Below, piece after piece: positions 1-6,456 of a DNA stretch of 14,998 nucleotides. This DNA is from Candidatus Ratteibacteria bacterium (GTDB lineage: Bacteria; CAIJMQ01), in assembly GCA_028715665.1 (NCBI GenBank), contig JAQURI010000022.1:1-14998 (forward strand), given 5' to 3'. Position numbers and translations under genes: made by a program. The notes under the pieces are model-generated. The model worked only from the letters and a program-made list of their open reading frames with translations. It searched no databases and had not been told where the DNA came from. How positions within the stretch are numbered: the first letter of the stretch is position 1; the number at the start of each line of letters is the position of its first letter.

Positions 1-860
1 CCCAATGTTTTTATATTCCCGGCCTTCAAACAGTTCATAGAACGAACGGAAAGGTCGAATTCAGAAAGGCTTTTGGATAACAGGCCTTTCTTATCTTCTT
101 TTTTATTTTCTTTTAAAATCTCTTCTTCTACCTCTTCTTTTACATCTTTTTTACGTAAACTATTCAGAATAAATTCATAATGCTTAATCAAAACTTCCGT
201 CGCATATCCTAATGCTCTGTCAGGGGTTATAGTGCCGTTAGTCCATATTTCCAAAACTAACTTTTCATAGTCTATTCTATCTCCTACACGCGTGTTTTCC
301 ATTTTGAAATCAACTTTTTTAACAGGAGAAAATAGAGCATCGACGGCTATGGTGCCTATCGGCATATCCGCAACGGAAATTTTTTTGGCTTGTATGTAGC
401 TCTTGCCTCTTTCGATCCAAATGCTCATCTTTAAACTTTTACCCTTGCTTAATGTAGCAAGATGAAGACGCGGATTTAAAATTTCAACATCTTTATCAGT
501 TTTTATATCGCCGGCTCTTACTTCTCCTTCGCCTTTCACATCAAGTAAAAGTTCTTTTCTGACGTCTTTTTCGTCATGGACTTTTATTATTGTTTGTTTA
601 AGGTTGGCAATTAATTGAGGAACATCCTCCAAAACACCGGGGATGCTTGAAAATTCGTGTTTTACGCCTTCTATATTGACAGAAGTTATAGCCGTACCCG
701 GTATGCAAAAAAGGAGCATCCTTCTTAGAGAATTACCCAGGGTTGTAGCAAAGCCTCTTTCAAGGGAATATATGACAACTTTCCCATAAGATTCGGTCAA
801 TTTTTCCCATTCTAATTTTTCCGGCATAATCAGAAACTCAATCTTGTTATTTTCTTCCAT
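1..860 (-). CDS. rpoA: RNA polymerase alpha subunit, 3' end cut by window
   Basis: Alpha subunit that nucleates RNA polymerase assembly as a dimer and contacts promoter DNA and activators through its C-terminal domain. I translated it by hand: 286 full codons are present and the reading frame is open to the window edge. The assembly-domain signature LERGFATTLGNSLRR lies at about residues 33-47. The N-terminal domain runs to about residue 235, followed by a Lys/Glu-rich linker (about 236-264). The start of the C-terminal domain is recognisable from SEFDLSVRSMNCLKAGNIKTL. The ATG is preceded by AAGGGG about nine bases upstream. It is the last visible gene of the alpha operon; rplQ (L17) would be expected next, outside the window. 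A terminator-like hairpin separates it from rpsD. Confidence 0.97.
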   Translation of the reverse strand, partial: MEENNKIEFLIMPEKLEWEKLTESYGKVVIYSLERGFATTLGNSLRRMLLFCIPGTAITSVNIEGVKHEFSSIPGVLEDVPQLIANLKQTIIKVHDEKDVRKELLLDVKGEGEVRAGDIKTDKDVEILNPRLHLATLSKGKSLKMSIWIERGKSYIQAKKISVADMPIGTIAVDALFSPVKKVDFKMENTRVGDRIDYEKLVLEIWTNGTITPDRALGYATEVLIKHYEFILNSLRKKDVKEEVEEEILKENKKEDKKGLLSKSLSEFDLSVRSMNCLKAGNIKTL

Positions 861-887
861 AGCAATTATCCCCTTTTCAACCGTTAT

Positions 888-927
888 AAAAAAATCTTCT
901 CATTAGTATAAAACAAACTAACGAGAA
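888..927 (-). terminator. Terminator-like hairpin between rpsD and rpoA
   Basis: In the transcript an 11-bp stem (UUCUCGUUAGU with ACUAAUGAGAA, one G-U pair) encloses a nine-base loop. It is followed after two bases by seven consecutive U. The left arm contains the last codons and the TAG stop of rpsD. The shape fits an intrinsic terminator or attenuator. Because rpoA follows at once, partial read-through must be assumed unless rpoA has its own promoter. Confidence 0.55.
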
Positions 928-1559
928 TAAAATTCAACAATTAAATTTTCTTCCACAGGAACAGAAATTTCTTCCCGTTTGGGAATTCTTAATACTTTCC
1001 CTTCTAATTTTTTCCTATCTACGGAGAGCCAAAGAGGCACTTCTATTTCTGCTTCGGTAGATATAATATTCTTCAGTTTTTCTTGTTTGTTGGAATCCAA
1101 TTTTATTACTTCGTTTTCCTTTACAAGATATGAAGGAATGTTAACTTTCCTCTTTCCCACGATAAAGAATTTGTGTCCTACAAGCTGCCTTGCATGTGCT
1201 CTGGAATTTGCAAACCCCATTTTAAAAATAACATTGTCAAGCCGTCTTTCCAAAAGAGTTAAAAATACTTCTCCGGTATCTCCTTTTTTCTTCGCAGCGA
1301 TATTAAATAGATTATGAAAACTATTTTCTGAAAGACCGTAAATATTTCTAAGTTTTTGCTTTTCCGCAAGTCTAACTCCATAATCTGAAAGTTTGGTTCT
1401 GCGTTTCCGGGAAGCAGTTAGGCTGGTTTTACCTTTTTTATCGGACTTATCTGTTTTGCGCGTAATGATACATTTAGCCGTACGGCATTTTGAGCCTTTT
1501 AAAAATAATTTTTCATTGGCCCTTTTACATAACTTGCATTTTGATCCGGTATATCTCAT
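918..1559 (-). CDS. rpsD: 30S ribosomal protein S4, zinc-binding form
   Basis: Primary 16S rRNA-binding protein that starts assembly of the 30S body; in some bacteria it also represses its own operon. The product is 213 residues. Cysteines at 8, 11, 25 and 30 give the CX2C-X13-CX4C zinc knuckle of the Thermus-type S4. The core SDYGVRLAEKQK, then RLDNVIFKMGFANSRAHARQ (S4 RNA-binding domain, about 100-165) and the end VEFYSR are typical. I chose the ATG that gives MRYTGSKCKLC because AAGGA sits five bases upstream. A longer in-frame ATG 51 bases upstream adds residues foreign to the family. Oddity: the segment after the last zinc Cys lacks the usual PGQHG motif and is about seven residues longer than in Thermus. 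The RBS lies inside a small palindrome. Confidence 0.96.
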   Translation of the reverse strand: MRYTGSKCKLCKRANEKLFLKGSKCRTAKCIITRKTDKSDKKGKTSLTASRKRRTKLSDYGVRLAEKQKLRNIYGLSENSFHNLFNIAAKKKGDTGEVFLTLLERRLDNVIFKMGFANSRAHARQLVGHKFFIVGKRKVNIPSYLVKENEVIKLDSNKQEKLKNIISTEAEIEVPLWLSVDRKKLEGKVLRIPKREEISVPVEENLIVEFYSR

Positions 1560-1565
1560 ATCAAT

Positions 1566-1578
1566 CCTTATAATAAGG
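1566..1578 (-). promoter_or_regulatory. Small palindrome containing the rpsD ribosome binding site
   Basis: The transcript reads CCUUAUUAUAAGG, a perfect arm-to-arm palindrome (six bases each side of a central U; at least five pairs can form). Its right arm is the Shine-Dalgarno AAGG of rpsD, five bases before the ATG. If folded, the hairpin would hide the ribosome binding site. A regulatory role is inference only. Confidence 0.35.
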
Positions 1579-1602
1579 TGCTCGATTTTCGGTGTTCGCC
1601 CG

Positions 1603-1625
1603 CCTGCCAATCTTTGTCGGGCAGG
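1603..1625. repeat. GC-rich inverted repeat in the rpsK-rpsD gap
   Basis: CCTGCC and GGCAGG face each other across 11 bases, in a segment clearly richer in G and C than the rest of the gap. It has no U-run on either side, so it does not look like an intrinsic terminator. With the heptamer array it fills most of the 140-base space between S11 and S4. I see no gene in that space. Confidence 0.5.
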
Positions 1626-1657
1626 GTTTTCGTAAACACCCCATTCATTTTTTTGTA

Positions 1658-1685
1658 ATAACCGATAACCAATAACCTATAACCG
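1658..1685. repeat. Four tandem heptamers ATAACCN
   Basis: Four consecutive 7-base units: ATAACCG, ATAACCA, ATAACCT, ATAACCG. On the transcribed strand they read as repeated GGTTAT plus one variable base. They sit 14 bases downstream of the rpsK stop codon. Only the seventh base varies. The array is too regular for chance in an AT-rich gap and shares its 7-base period with the arrays in four other gaps of this operon. Confidence 0.85.
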
Positions 1686-1699
1686 TTTTTCATATGTTT

Positions 1700-2260
1700 T
1701 TATACTCTTCTCCTCTTTGGCGGTCTGCATCCATTATGCGGAATAGGTGTTACGTCCCTTATAAGAGTTATTGTAAGCCCCGCAGATTCCAAAGACCTTA
1801 TTGCTGCTTCTCGTCCAGCACCGGGTCCTTTAATATAAACACTTATTTCCTTCATGCCTAATGCCAGAGCTTTTTTGGCTGCAATCTCCGAGGCGCGTGA
1901 AGCTGCAAAAGGAGTGGATTTTTTTGTGCCTTTAAATCCAACCGCTCCAGATGAAGAGGAAACGATAGTATTTCCTTGCGGGTCAGCAATAGTCACGAGC
2001 GTGTTGTTAAAAGTCGACCTTATATGAGCTATTCCTTTGGGAACCTTTAACCCTTTTCTTTTCTTCTTGCCCTTACTAATAGTCGTCTTAATTTCTTCGA
2101 CTATTTTACTTTCGTCTAGAGGCTCTGCTCCAGCAACAGCTTTAGTTCCTTGGGGTTGTACGACTTTTTGCTCTGCTTCAGCCTTTTTAGTTCCTTCGCT
2201 CTTTTTGTGTTTTTCGGTGGATTTTTCTTTTTTTTCTTTGTCTAGTTTTGGCTCTTCCAT
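1700..2260 (-). CDS. rpsK: 30S ribosomal protein S11 with long N-terminal extension
   Basis: S11 lies in the platform of the 30S subunit beside the mRNA exit. The core is typical: KGIAHIRSTFNNTLVTI at about 75-91, PFAASRASEIAAKKA in the middle, and the end HNGCRPPKRRRV. The product is 186 residues against about 125-130 in most bacteria. The excess is a Lys/Glu-rich N-terminal extension of about 60 residues. The start is supported by position: it lies 21 bases after the rpsM stop, no other Met occurs before the core, and an AAAGG motif lies upstream, though about 12 bases away, which is long. The extension has no recognisable domain and looks disordered. Confidence 0.94.
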   Translation of the reverse strand: MEEPKLDKEKKEKSTEKHKKSEGTKKAEAEQKVVQPQGTKAVAGAEPLDESKIVEEIKTTISKGKKKRKGLKVPKGIAHIRSTFNNTLVTIADPQGNTIVSSSSGAVGFKGTKKSTPFAASRASEIAAKKALALGMKEISVYIKGPGAGREAAIRSLESAGLTITLIRDVTPIPHNGCRPPKRRRV

Positions 2261-2281
2261 GGATTGTTTTTACCTTTCCAA

Positions 2282-2689
2282 TTATTCTTTTTTATCCGAC
2301 GCTGCTATTCTTTCCTTTACTTTCTTCCTCAAAACGCCTACGGTTTTTCTGGGGCCCTTTCGAGTGCGGGCGTTACAAGATGTCCTTTGCCCCCTGACAG
2401 GGAGTCCAACTTTATGTCTATATCCTCTATAAGTACCGATGCTTGAAAGTTCTCTTATATTGGTTGTTATTTCCTGTTTTAACGGCCCCTCTACTTTAAA
2501 ATTAGATTGAATTGCCGCAGCTATTCTACTTAATTCTTCGCCGCTTAAGTCTTTTATTTTTTTATCAGGGTCTATTCCAGTAGAATTCAATATAAACATG
2601 GCCCTCGTGGGCCCTATACCATAAATATATCTCAGCGAAATTTTACTCTTTTTCCCATCCGGAATTTCAACACCTATAATTCTCGCCAT
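2282..2689 (-). CDS. rpsM: 30S ribosomal protein S13
   Basis: Head protein of the 30S subunit, contacting P-site tRNA and the B1 bridges to the large subunit. The start MARIIGVEIPDGKK, the helix-two-turn-helix segment IYGIGPTRA and the tail GLPVRGQRTSCNARTRKGPRK are family hallmarks. At 135 residues it is a little longer than usual (about 118-125), with a short charged C-terminal extension. The gene begins two bases after the rpmJ stop, so translation is probably coupled to L36. It opens the alpha-operon part of the cluster. Confidence 0.97.
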   Translation of the reverse strand: MARIIGVEIPDGKKSKISLRYIYGIGPTRAMFILNSTGIDPDKKIKDLSGEELSRIAAAIQSNFKVEGPLKQEITTNIRELSSIGTYRGYRHKVGLPVRGQRTSCNARTRKGPRKTVGVLRKKVKERIAASDKKE

Positions 2690-2691
2690 TT

Positions 2692-2805
2692 TTATTTCTG
2701 CCTTTGTTTATGTGCGGGGTTGGAACAAATCACATGAACACGTCCCTTTCGTCTCACAAGTTTACATTTCCCGCATATTTTTTTAACCGACACTCGCACT
2801 TTCAT
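2692..2805 (-). CDS. rpmJ: 50S ribosomal protein L36, zinc-binding form
   Basis: Smallest large-subunit protein, 37 residues, stabilising 23S rRNA near the L16 region. I read it directly from the minus strand: it begins MKVRVSVKKICGKC and ends AHKQRQK before a TAA. Cys11, Cys14, Cys27 and His32 form the complete CCCH zinc site of the C+ type. It lies in the standard place between infA and rpsM. No clear Shine-Dalgarno precedes the ATG; the upstream 20 bases are almost all A with a few G and T, directly after a strong hairpin. Confidence 0.96.
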   Translation of the reverse strand: MKVRVSVKKICGKCKLVRRKGRVHVICSNPAHKQRQK

Positions 2806-2825
2806 TTTTCTTTTTTCTTTATTTA

Positions 2826-2854
2826 CCCCGAACCGAACTTGTTCTGGTTTGGGG
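2826..2854 (-). other. Strong hairpin in front of rpmJ
   Basis: On the transcribed strand, CCCC-AACC-GAAC pairs with GTTC-GGTT-GGGG, twelve pairs interrupted by one A/C mismatch and one bulged A. The loop is AA, or CAAG if the innermost pair opens. It ends 20 bases before the L36 start and is followed by an A-rich run, not a U-run, so it does not fit an intrinsic terminator. A role in translation or mRNA stability is possible but unproven. Confidence 0.55.
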
Positions 2855-2882
2855 CTCTCTACTCTCTACTTCTTCTATCTAC
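2855..2882. repeat. Heptamer-like repeat at the infA 3' end
   Basis: Plus-strand units TCTCTAC, TCTCTAC, TTCTTCT and ATCTACT follow each other in a 7-base period. The first two are identical and the others degenerate. The array runs from the rpmJ upstream hairpin across the infA TAG stop into its last codons. It is weaker than the other arrays but has the same period. Confidence 0.5.
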
Positions 2883-3096
2883 TGTGCCTGTATGTTATTC
2901 TGCCTCTCGTCAAATCATAAGGAGAAAGTTCGACCGTAACTTCATCGCCTGTTAAAATTCTTATAAAATGCACCCTCATTTTCCCGGAAATATGAGCTAA
3001 AATCTTATGCCCATTTTCAAGTTCTACCCTAAAATACGCATTCGGCAAAGATTCTATAACCCTGCCTTTTACTTGTATCTTCTCTTTTTTAACCAT
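2875..3096 (-). CDS. infA: Translation initiation factor IF-1
   Basis: Binds the A site of the 30S subunit and works with IF-2 and IF-3 during initiation. It is a single S1/OB fold, 73 residues as usual. The diagnostic stretch FRVELENGHKILAHISGKMR lies at about residues 22-41, followed by RILTGDEVTVELSPYDL and RGRITYR. It overlaps the end of adk by 28 bases in another frame, without a strong ribosome binding site, so translation is probably coupled to adk. map, which in many bacteria lies between adk and infA, is absent. Confidence 0.97.
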   Translation of the reverse strand: MVKKEKIQVKGRVIESLPNAYFRVELENGHKILAHISGKMRVHFIRILTGDEVTVELSPYDLTRGRITYRHSR

Positions 3097-3707
3097 TCTA
3101 AATCTGTTATTTTAGCATAAGTAGTTTCTTTATTTCCACCAGCGTCTATATTTTTTAGTATACCCTTTTCGCCATAATATTTAATTAACTCCTCGGTTTG
3201 CCGTTTATAGGTATTAAGGCGCTCCTTTATAGTTTGAGGTTTGTCGTCTTTTCTCTGATAGAGTTTCCCCCCACAAACATCACATATTCCATTTTTTTTC
3301 GGAGGCATATTTTTAAGATGATATATCTTGCCGCATTTTTCGCATATACGCCTGCCCGAAATCCTGGAAATTATAGTCTCTTCATCAACTTGTAAATTCA
3401 ACACTATATCTATCCCTATATTAGCCTCTTCTAATTTTTTGACTTGAGCCAAATTTCTTGGGAATCCATCCAATACGAATTTATCCGTATTAAGTTTTTC
3501 TTTCATCAGTTCTATAATTATTTCATCCGGAACGAGCACGCCTTTTTCCATAAAAGCTTTTGCTTTCATGCCGAGTGGATTATTTTCTTTTATAGCATCT
3601 CTCAAAATATCCCCGCTTGAAAGATGAACAACGCCAAAATTTTCACTTAGCATCTCGGCTATCGTCCCTTTTCCTGCGCCCGGGGGCCCCATCATAAGTA
3701 TTTTCAT
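3069..3707 (-). CDS. adk: Adenylate kinase, zinc-lid type
   Basis: Catalyses ATP + AMP = 2 ADP in the cytoplasm. The product has 212 residues. The P-loop GPPGAGKGT is at 7-15, the AMP-binding SSGDILRDAI at about 30-39, and LDGFPRNLAQ at about 79-88. The long lid holds Cys122, Cys125, Cys142 and Cys145 in two CX2C pairs, so it should bind zinc as in Gram-positive enzymes. The start is the only Met that leaves the P-loop at the usual distance. No Shine-Dalgarno is visible, because a heptamer array abuts the start codon. secY-adk order is standard. Confidence 0.97.
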   Translation of the reverse strand: MKILMMGPPGAGKGTIAEMLSENFGVVHLSSGDILRDAIKENNPLGMKAKAFMEKGVLVPDEIIIELMKEKLNTDKFVLDGFPRNLAQVKKLEEANIGIDIVLNLQVDEETIISRISGRRICEKCGKIYHLKNMPPKKNGICDVCGGKLYQRKDDKPQTIKERLNTYKRQTEELIKYYGEKGILKNIDAGGNKETTYAKITDLEWLKKRRYK

Positions 3708-3708
3708 A

Positions 3709-3834
3709 TCAAAAATTAAAAATCAAATATCAAAATTACACATTAAAATACAAAAAGGGAAACCCAGTATCAAGCATCCAGCATCAAGAATCATATTTTT
3801 CATTTTGAACTTTGATTTGTCATTTTGCATTTTA
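3709..3834. repeat. Degenerate heptamer array with opposed arms, adk-secY gap
   Basis: Three blocks share a 7-base period. The first has TCAAAAA-like units (TCAAAAA, TTAAAAA, TCAAATA, TCAAAAT, then drifting). The centre has CAGTATC, AAGCATC, CAGCATC, AAGAATC. The last has CATTTTG, AACTTTG, ATTTGTC, ATTTTGC. The outer blocks are roughly reverse complements, so the region can fold on itself. Together with the cloverleaf-like element it explains most of the 210-base gap between adk and secY, the longest in the window. I see no gene in it. Confidence 0.75.
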
Positions 3835-3903
3835 CCCCGAGAAATCCAGAGGATTTCCGGGACTCAGTCCCTGAAATTGTTTCACAATTTCTAGGGGCAT
3901 TTT
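3827..3903. repeat. Four-stem cloverleaf-like element flanked by GCATTTT
   Basis: An outer stem CCCCGAG/CTAGGGG (3835-3841 with 3891-3897, one mismatch) encloses three hairpins. These are AAATCC-AGA-GGATTT (3842-3856), GGGACT-C-AGTCCC (3859-3871) and AAATTGT-TTC-ACAATTT (3874-3890). The hairpin arms are perfect. GCATTTT occurs on both sides (3827-3833 and 3897-3903), like a target-site duplication, although the flanking heptamer array contains similar units. It is not a tRNA, as it lacks seven-base loops and T-loop signatures. A small mobile repeat or a structured RNA element is possible. Confidence 0.6.
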
Positions 3904-3917
3904 GAATTTTAAATTTA

Positions 3918-5246
3918 TTAATATCTGCCTCTTACTCTTCCTTTTTGAATAAATCCGCTATATTGACGCATCAATAAGTGCGATTCTAACTGTCCCATTG
4001 TATCTAACGCCACACCCACAACTATTAGCAGAGATGTTCCTCCAAAGTAAAAAGGCAGATTAAGTCTACTTTCAAGAATCATCGGAAGTAACGCTATTAT
4101 TGCAAGAAATAATCCTCCGGGAAGTGCAATTCGCGTCATTATACGTTCGAAATAGTCGGCTGTAGTCCTGCCGGGCTTTATCCCGGGCACGAATCCACCG
4201 TGTTTTTTTATATTTTCTGCCATATCGTTGGGATTAAAAGTCATAGCGGTATAAAAATAGGTGAAGAAAATTATCAAAACCGCATAAATAAACATTCCCA
4301 AAGGGTTCCTTAAAGAAAAAAGAGCCATTATTTCCGTGAATCTTGACCCTGTTCCGCGGAGAAAAAATGCGCTTATGGTTTCAGGAAACTGCATTATAGA
4401 AACAGCAAAAATTATCGGGATAACTCCTGCCTGATTTACTCTTAAGGGAATATAAGTAGATTGTCCCCCATACATTCTCCTTCCTATAACTCTCTTTGCA
4501 TATTGGACAGGAATACGTCTTTGCGCTTGCGTTATCAATATTACGCCTGCGACTATTAAAATGGCAAAAATTATAATAAAAACCAACAAAAAGATATTCA
4601 TTTGTCCGTTTTTAATAAGTGCAATAGTTCTCATAAAATCAACGGGAGAGCGTGCCAATATGCCCGCAAAAATGATTAAAGAAATGCCGTTGCCTATACC
4701 TTTTTCGGAGATTTGTTCTCCAAGCCACATTATAAAAGTCGTTCCCGCAGTCATTGTTATTATAGTCATTATTCTAAATGCCCAGCCGGGAGAATCGACC
4801 ATAACAATACCCTGGAAATTAGCCGGCATTTCAAGAACTTTTGCTATTCCCAACGATTGAATTACCGAAATCAGAATCGTGCCGTAACGGGTAAACTGCA
4901 CTATTTTTCTCCGTCCTTCTTCGCCTTCTTCTTTGGAAATTTTCTCAAGATACGGAACGACTGGAACCAACATCTGGATAATAATGGAAGCAGTGATATA
5001 TGGCATTATGCCCAAAGCAAATACCGAAGCCTGGCTTAAAGCGCCGCCTGCAAACAAATCCCACATCCCGAAAAGAGTTCTCTGCATTTTTTCGAAAAAA
5101 TCCGCCAAAGCTGTGCTATTTATCCCGGGAGTCGGAACATGCACGCCTACTCTATATAGAGCAAGAAAACCTAAAGTTGCAAATATCCGTCTTGATAATT
5201 CGGGAATCTTAAAAATATCTCTTAATCCGCCAAGATTTACTGCCAT
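3918..5246 (-). CDS. secY: Protein translocase channel subunit SecY
   Basis: Pore of the SecYEG translocon in the cytoplasmic membrane. The product is full length (442 residues) with about ten hydrophobic segments; clear ones lie near 19-36, 71-96, 155-176, 217-239, 314-335 and 374-392. Family marks include GIGNGISLIIFAGI (183-196), the cytoplasmic loop YAKRVIGRRMYGGQSTYIPL (249-268), NQAGVIPIIFA, and NPNDMAENIKKHGGFVPGI (338-356). It follows rplO after 35 bases. That gap is nearly pure A/T, with a 17-base palindrome (5254-5270) and no visible Shine-Dalgarno. secY at the end of the spc operon is standard. Confidence 0.98.
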   Translation of the reverse strand: MAVNLGGLRDIFKIPELSRRIFATLGFLALYRVGVHVPTPGINSTALADFFEKMQRTLFGMWDLFAGGALSQASVFALGIMPYITASIIIQMLVPVVPYLEKISKEEGEEGRRKIVQFTRYGTILISVIQSLGIAKVLEMPANFQGIVMVDSPGWAFRIMTIITMTAGTTFIMWLGEQISEKGIGNGISLIIFAGILARSPVDFMRTIALIKNGQMNIFLLVFIIIFAILIVAGVILITQAQRRIPVQYAKRVIGRRMYGGQSTYIPLRVNQAGVIPIIFAVSIMQFPETISAFFLRGTGSRFTEIMALFSLRNPLGMFIYAVLIIFFTYFYTAMTFNPNDMAENIKKHGGFVPGIKPGRTTADYFERIMTRIALPGGLFLAIIALLPMILESRLNLPFYFGGTSLLIVVGVALDTMGQLESHLLMRQYSGFIQKGRVRGRY

Positions 5247-5281
5247 TTTTAATTTTTAATATTATTAAAACAAAAAAGATC

Positions 5282-5956
5282 CTATTTGTTTTTCTTTTTC
5301 CCTTTTGTTTTCGGTTTATCTTCGGTTTTTATAGATTCTTTCTTTTTTATAGCCTTTGACTTTTTTTCTATTTTTTCTTCTTTTTCTTTTTTCGGCTTCG
5401 CAACCTTTACTTCCTTCGTCTTCTGTTTTATTTTCTCTTCTTTTTCCGCGATATGTTCTGCCGCTGTCACTTGTTTAGTTTCTAATTTTCTGCTCTTTAT
5501 TTCCGTCGGATAAGCAGTTATTTCTATGGCTTTGCCGCCTTTTTCCACTATCTCCTCTTTTGCTTTTCCGCTGAATTTATGGGCTTTGACCGTGAGTGTC
5601 GTTTCAAGTGTTCCCTTCCCCAGGATTTTGATTTTTTCACCCACTTTTTTGATGAGACCTCTTTTATATAAGATTTCCGGAGTTATCTCTTTTTCGTCTT
5701 TTAAGTCATTAAGAGAAGATAGATTGACTTCCTGATATCTTTCCTTTGCTAAAGAAGTAAAACCTCTTTTGGGCAGTCTTCTATACAAAGGCATTTGGCC
5801 GCCTTCGAAACCTAAATAATGAACGCGGCCGGAGCGGGACTTTTCACCGGGGTTCCCCCTGCCGCTAGTATTTCCCATACCGGAGGAATCGCCCCTGCCT
5901 ACTCTTTTTACTTTATGCTTTCTACCGTAAGGGGGCAATAAATTATACAATTTCAT
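5282..5956 (-). CDS. rplO: 50S ribosomal protein L15 with long charged C-terminal tail
   Basis: Late-assembly large-subunit protein. The N-terminal third is typical: HKVKRVGRGDSSGMGNTSGRG, then YLGFEGGQMPLYRRLPKRGF. The conserved fold ends near residue 149, where most L15 proteins stop. A further tail of about 75 residues is dominated by Lys and Glu (repeated KEEK, KKK and KTK runs) and looks disordered. The start codon overlaps the rpsE stop in an ATGA arrangement, leaving no space for rpmD (L30), which usually lies between these two genes. Confidence 0.97.
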   Translation of the reverse strand: MKLYNLLPPYGRKHKVKRVGRGDSSGMGNTSGRGNPGEKSRSGRVHYLGFEGGQMPLYRRLPKRGFTSLAKERYQEVNLSSLNDLKDEKEITPEILYKRGLIKKVGEKIKILGKGTLETTLTVKAHKFSGKAKEEIVEKGGKAIEITAYPTEIKSRKLETKQVTAAEHIAEKEEKIKQKTKEVKVAKPKKEKEEKIEKKSKAIKKKESIKTEDKPKTKGKKKNK

Positions 5957-6456
5957 TTCTTTTCAGTCCTCATTTTGTAGCGTTGGATATCTTTATCTAT
6001 TTTTTTTAAGCCGTTTAGGGTCGCTTTTATAACATTGAGAGGATTATTGGAGCCCAAAGACTTTGTAAGAACATCTTTTATGCCGGCAAGCTCCAAAACT
6101 GCTCTGGCGGGTGCGCCGGCAATAATACCCGTTCCTTTGAAAGCGGGCCTAAGAACAATGGTTGAAGCAATATATTTCCCTATGACTTGAGCGGGTATTG
6201 TATTATCTTTTATCGGAATTTTGACCATATTTTTCGTGGCTATTTTGACACCTTTTCTTATGGCTTCTGATACTTCGGGCGCTTTACCCAAACCATAACC
6301 CACGTTCCCATTACCATCACCTACCACTACAACTGCATTGAAAGCTATTTTCCTTCCGCCTTTAGCAACTTTACCCACACGATTTATGTATACGACTTTT
6401 TCTTTAAAAGTCACTTGTTCAACTTCTTCTTTGATTTTTTCTTTAATCTGTTCCAT
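5953..6456 (-). CDS. rpsE: 30S ribosomal protein S5
   Basis: Body protein of the 30S subunit, involved in decoding fidelity and mRNA unwinding at the entry tunnel. Residues VAKGGRKIAFNAVVVVGDGN and VGYGLGKAPEVSEAI form the double-stranded RNA-binding half. The C-terminal half has GTGIIAGAPARAVLELAGI and DVLTKSLGSNNPLN. Length 167 is normal, with a short charged N-terminus. A GAGGA motif lies just before the ATG. The 49-base gap from rplR holds two GAACAAGT copies and a GAACAA/TTGTTC inverted pair. Confidence 0.97.
   Translation of the reverse strand: MEQIKEKIKEEVEQVTFKEKVVYINRVGKVAKGGRKIAFNAVVVVGDGNGNVGYGLGKAPEVSEAIRKGVKIATKNMVKIPIKDNTIPAQVIGKYIASTIVLRPAFKGTGIIAGAPARAVLELAGIKDVLTKSLGSNNPLNVIKATLNGLKKIDKDIQRYKMRTEKK

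Noticed and set aside
1560..1610. Longer S4 start adding MAGGRTPKIEHLIIRID
   Set aside because: The added residues are foreign to S4 and the segment is the structured leader. The MRYTGSKCKLC start has a well-placed AAGGA.
2826..2854. Intrinsic terminator between infA and rpmJ
   Set aside because: The transcript after the stem is A-rich with no U-run, and the essential L36 and alpha operon follow.
3834..3897. tRNA gene, because of the cloverleaf-like fold
   Set aside because: The hairpin loops have one to three bases, there is no seven-base anticodon loop, and no T-loop or D-loop consensus is present.
5247..5281. Promoter for secY in the rplO-secY gap
   Set aside because: The gap is nearly all A/T, so -10-like strings are expected by chance. 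No convincing -35 was seen.
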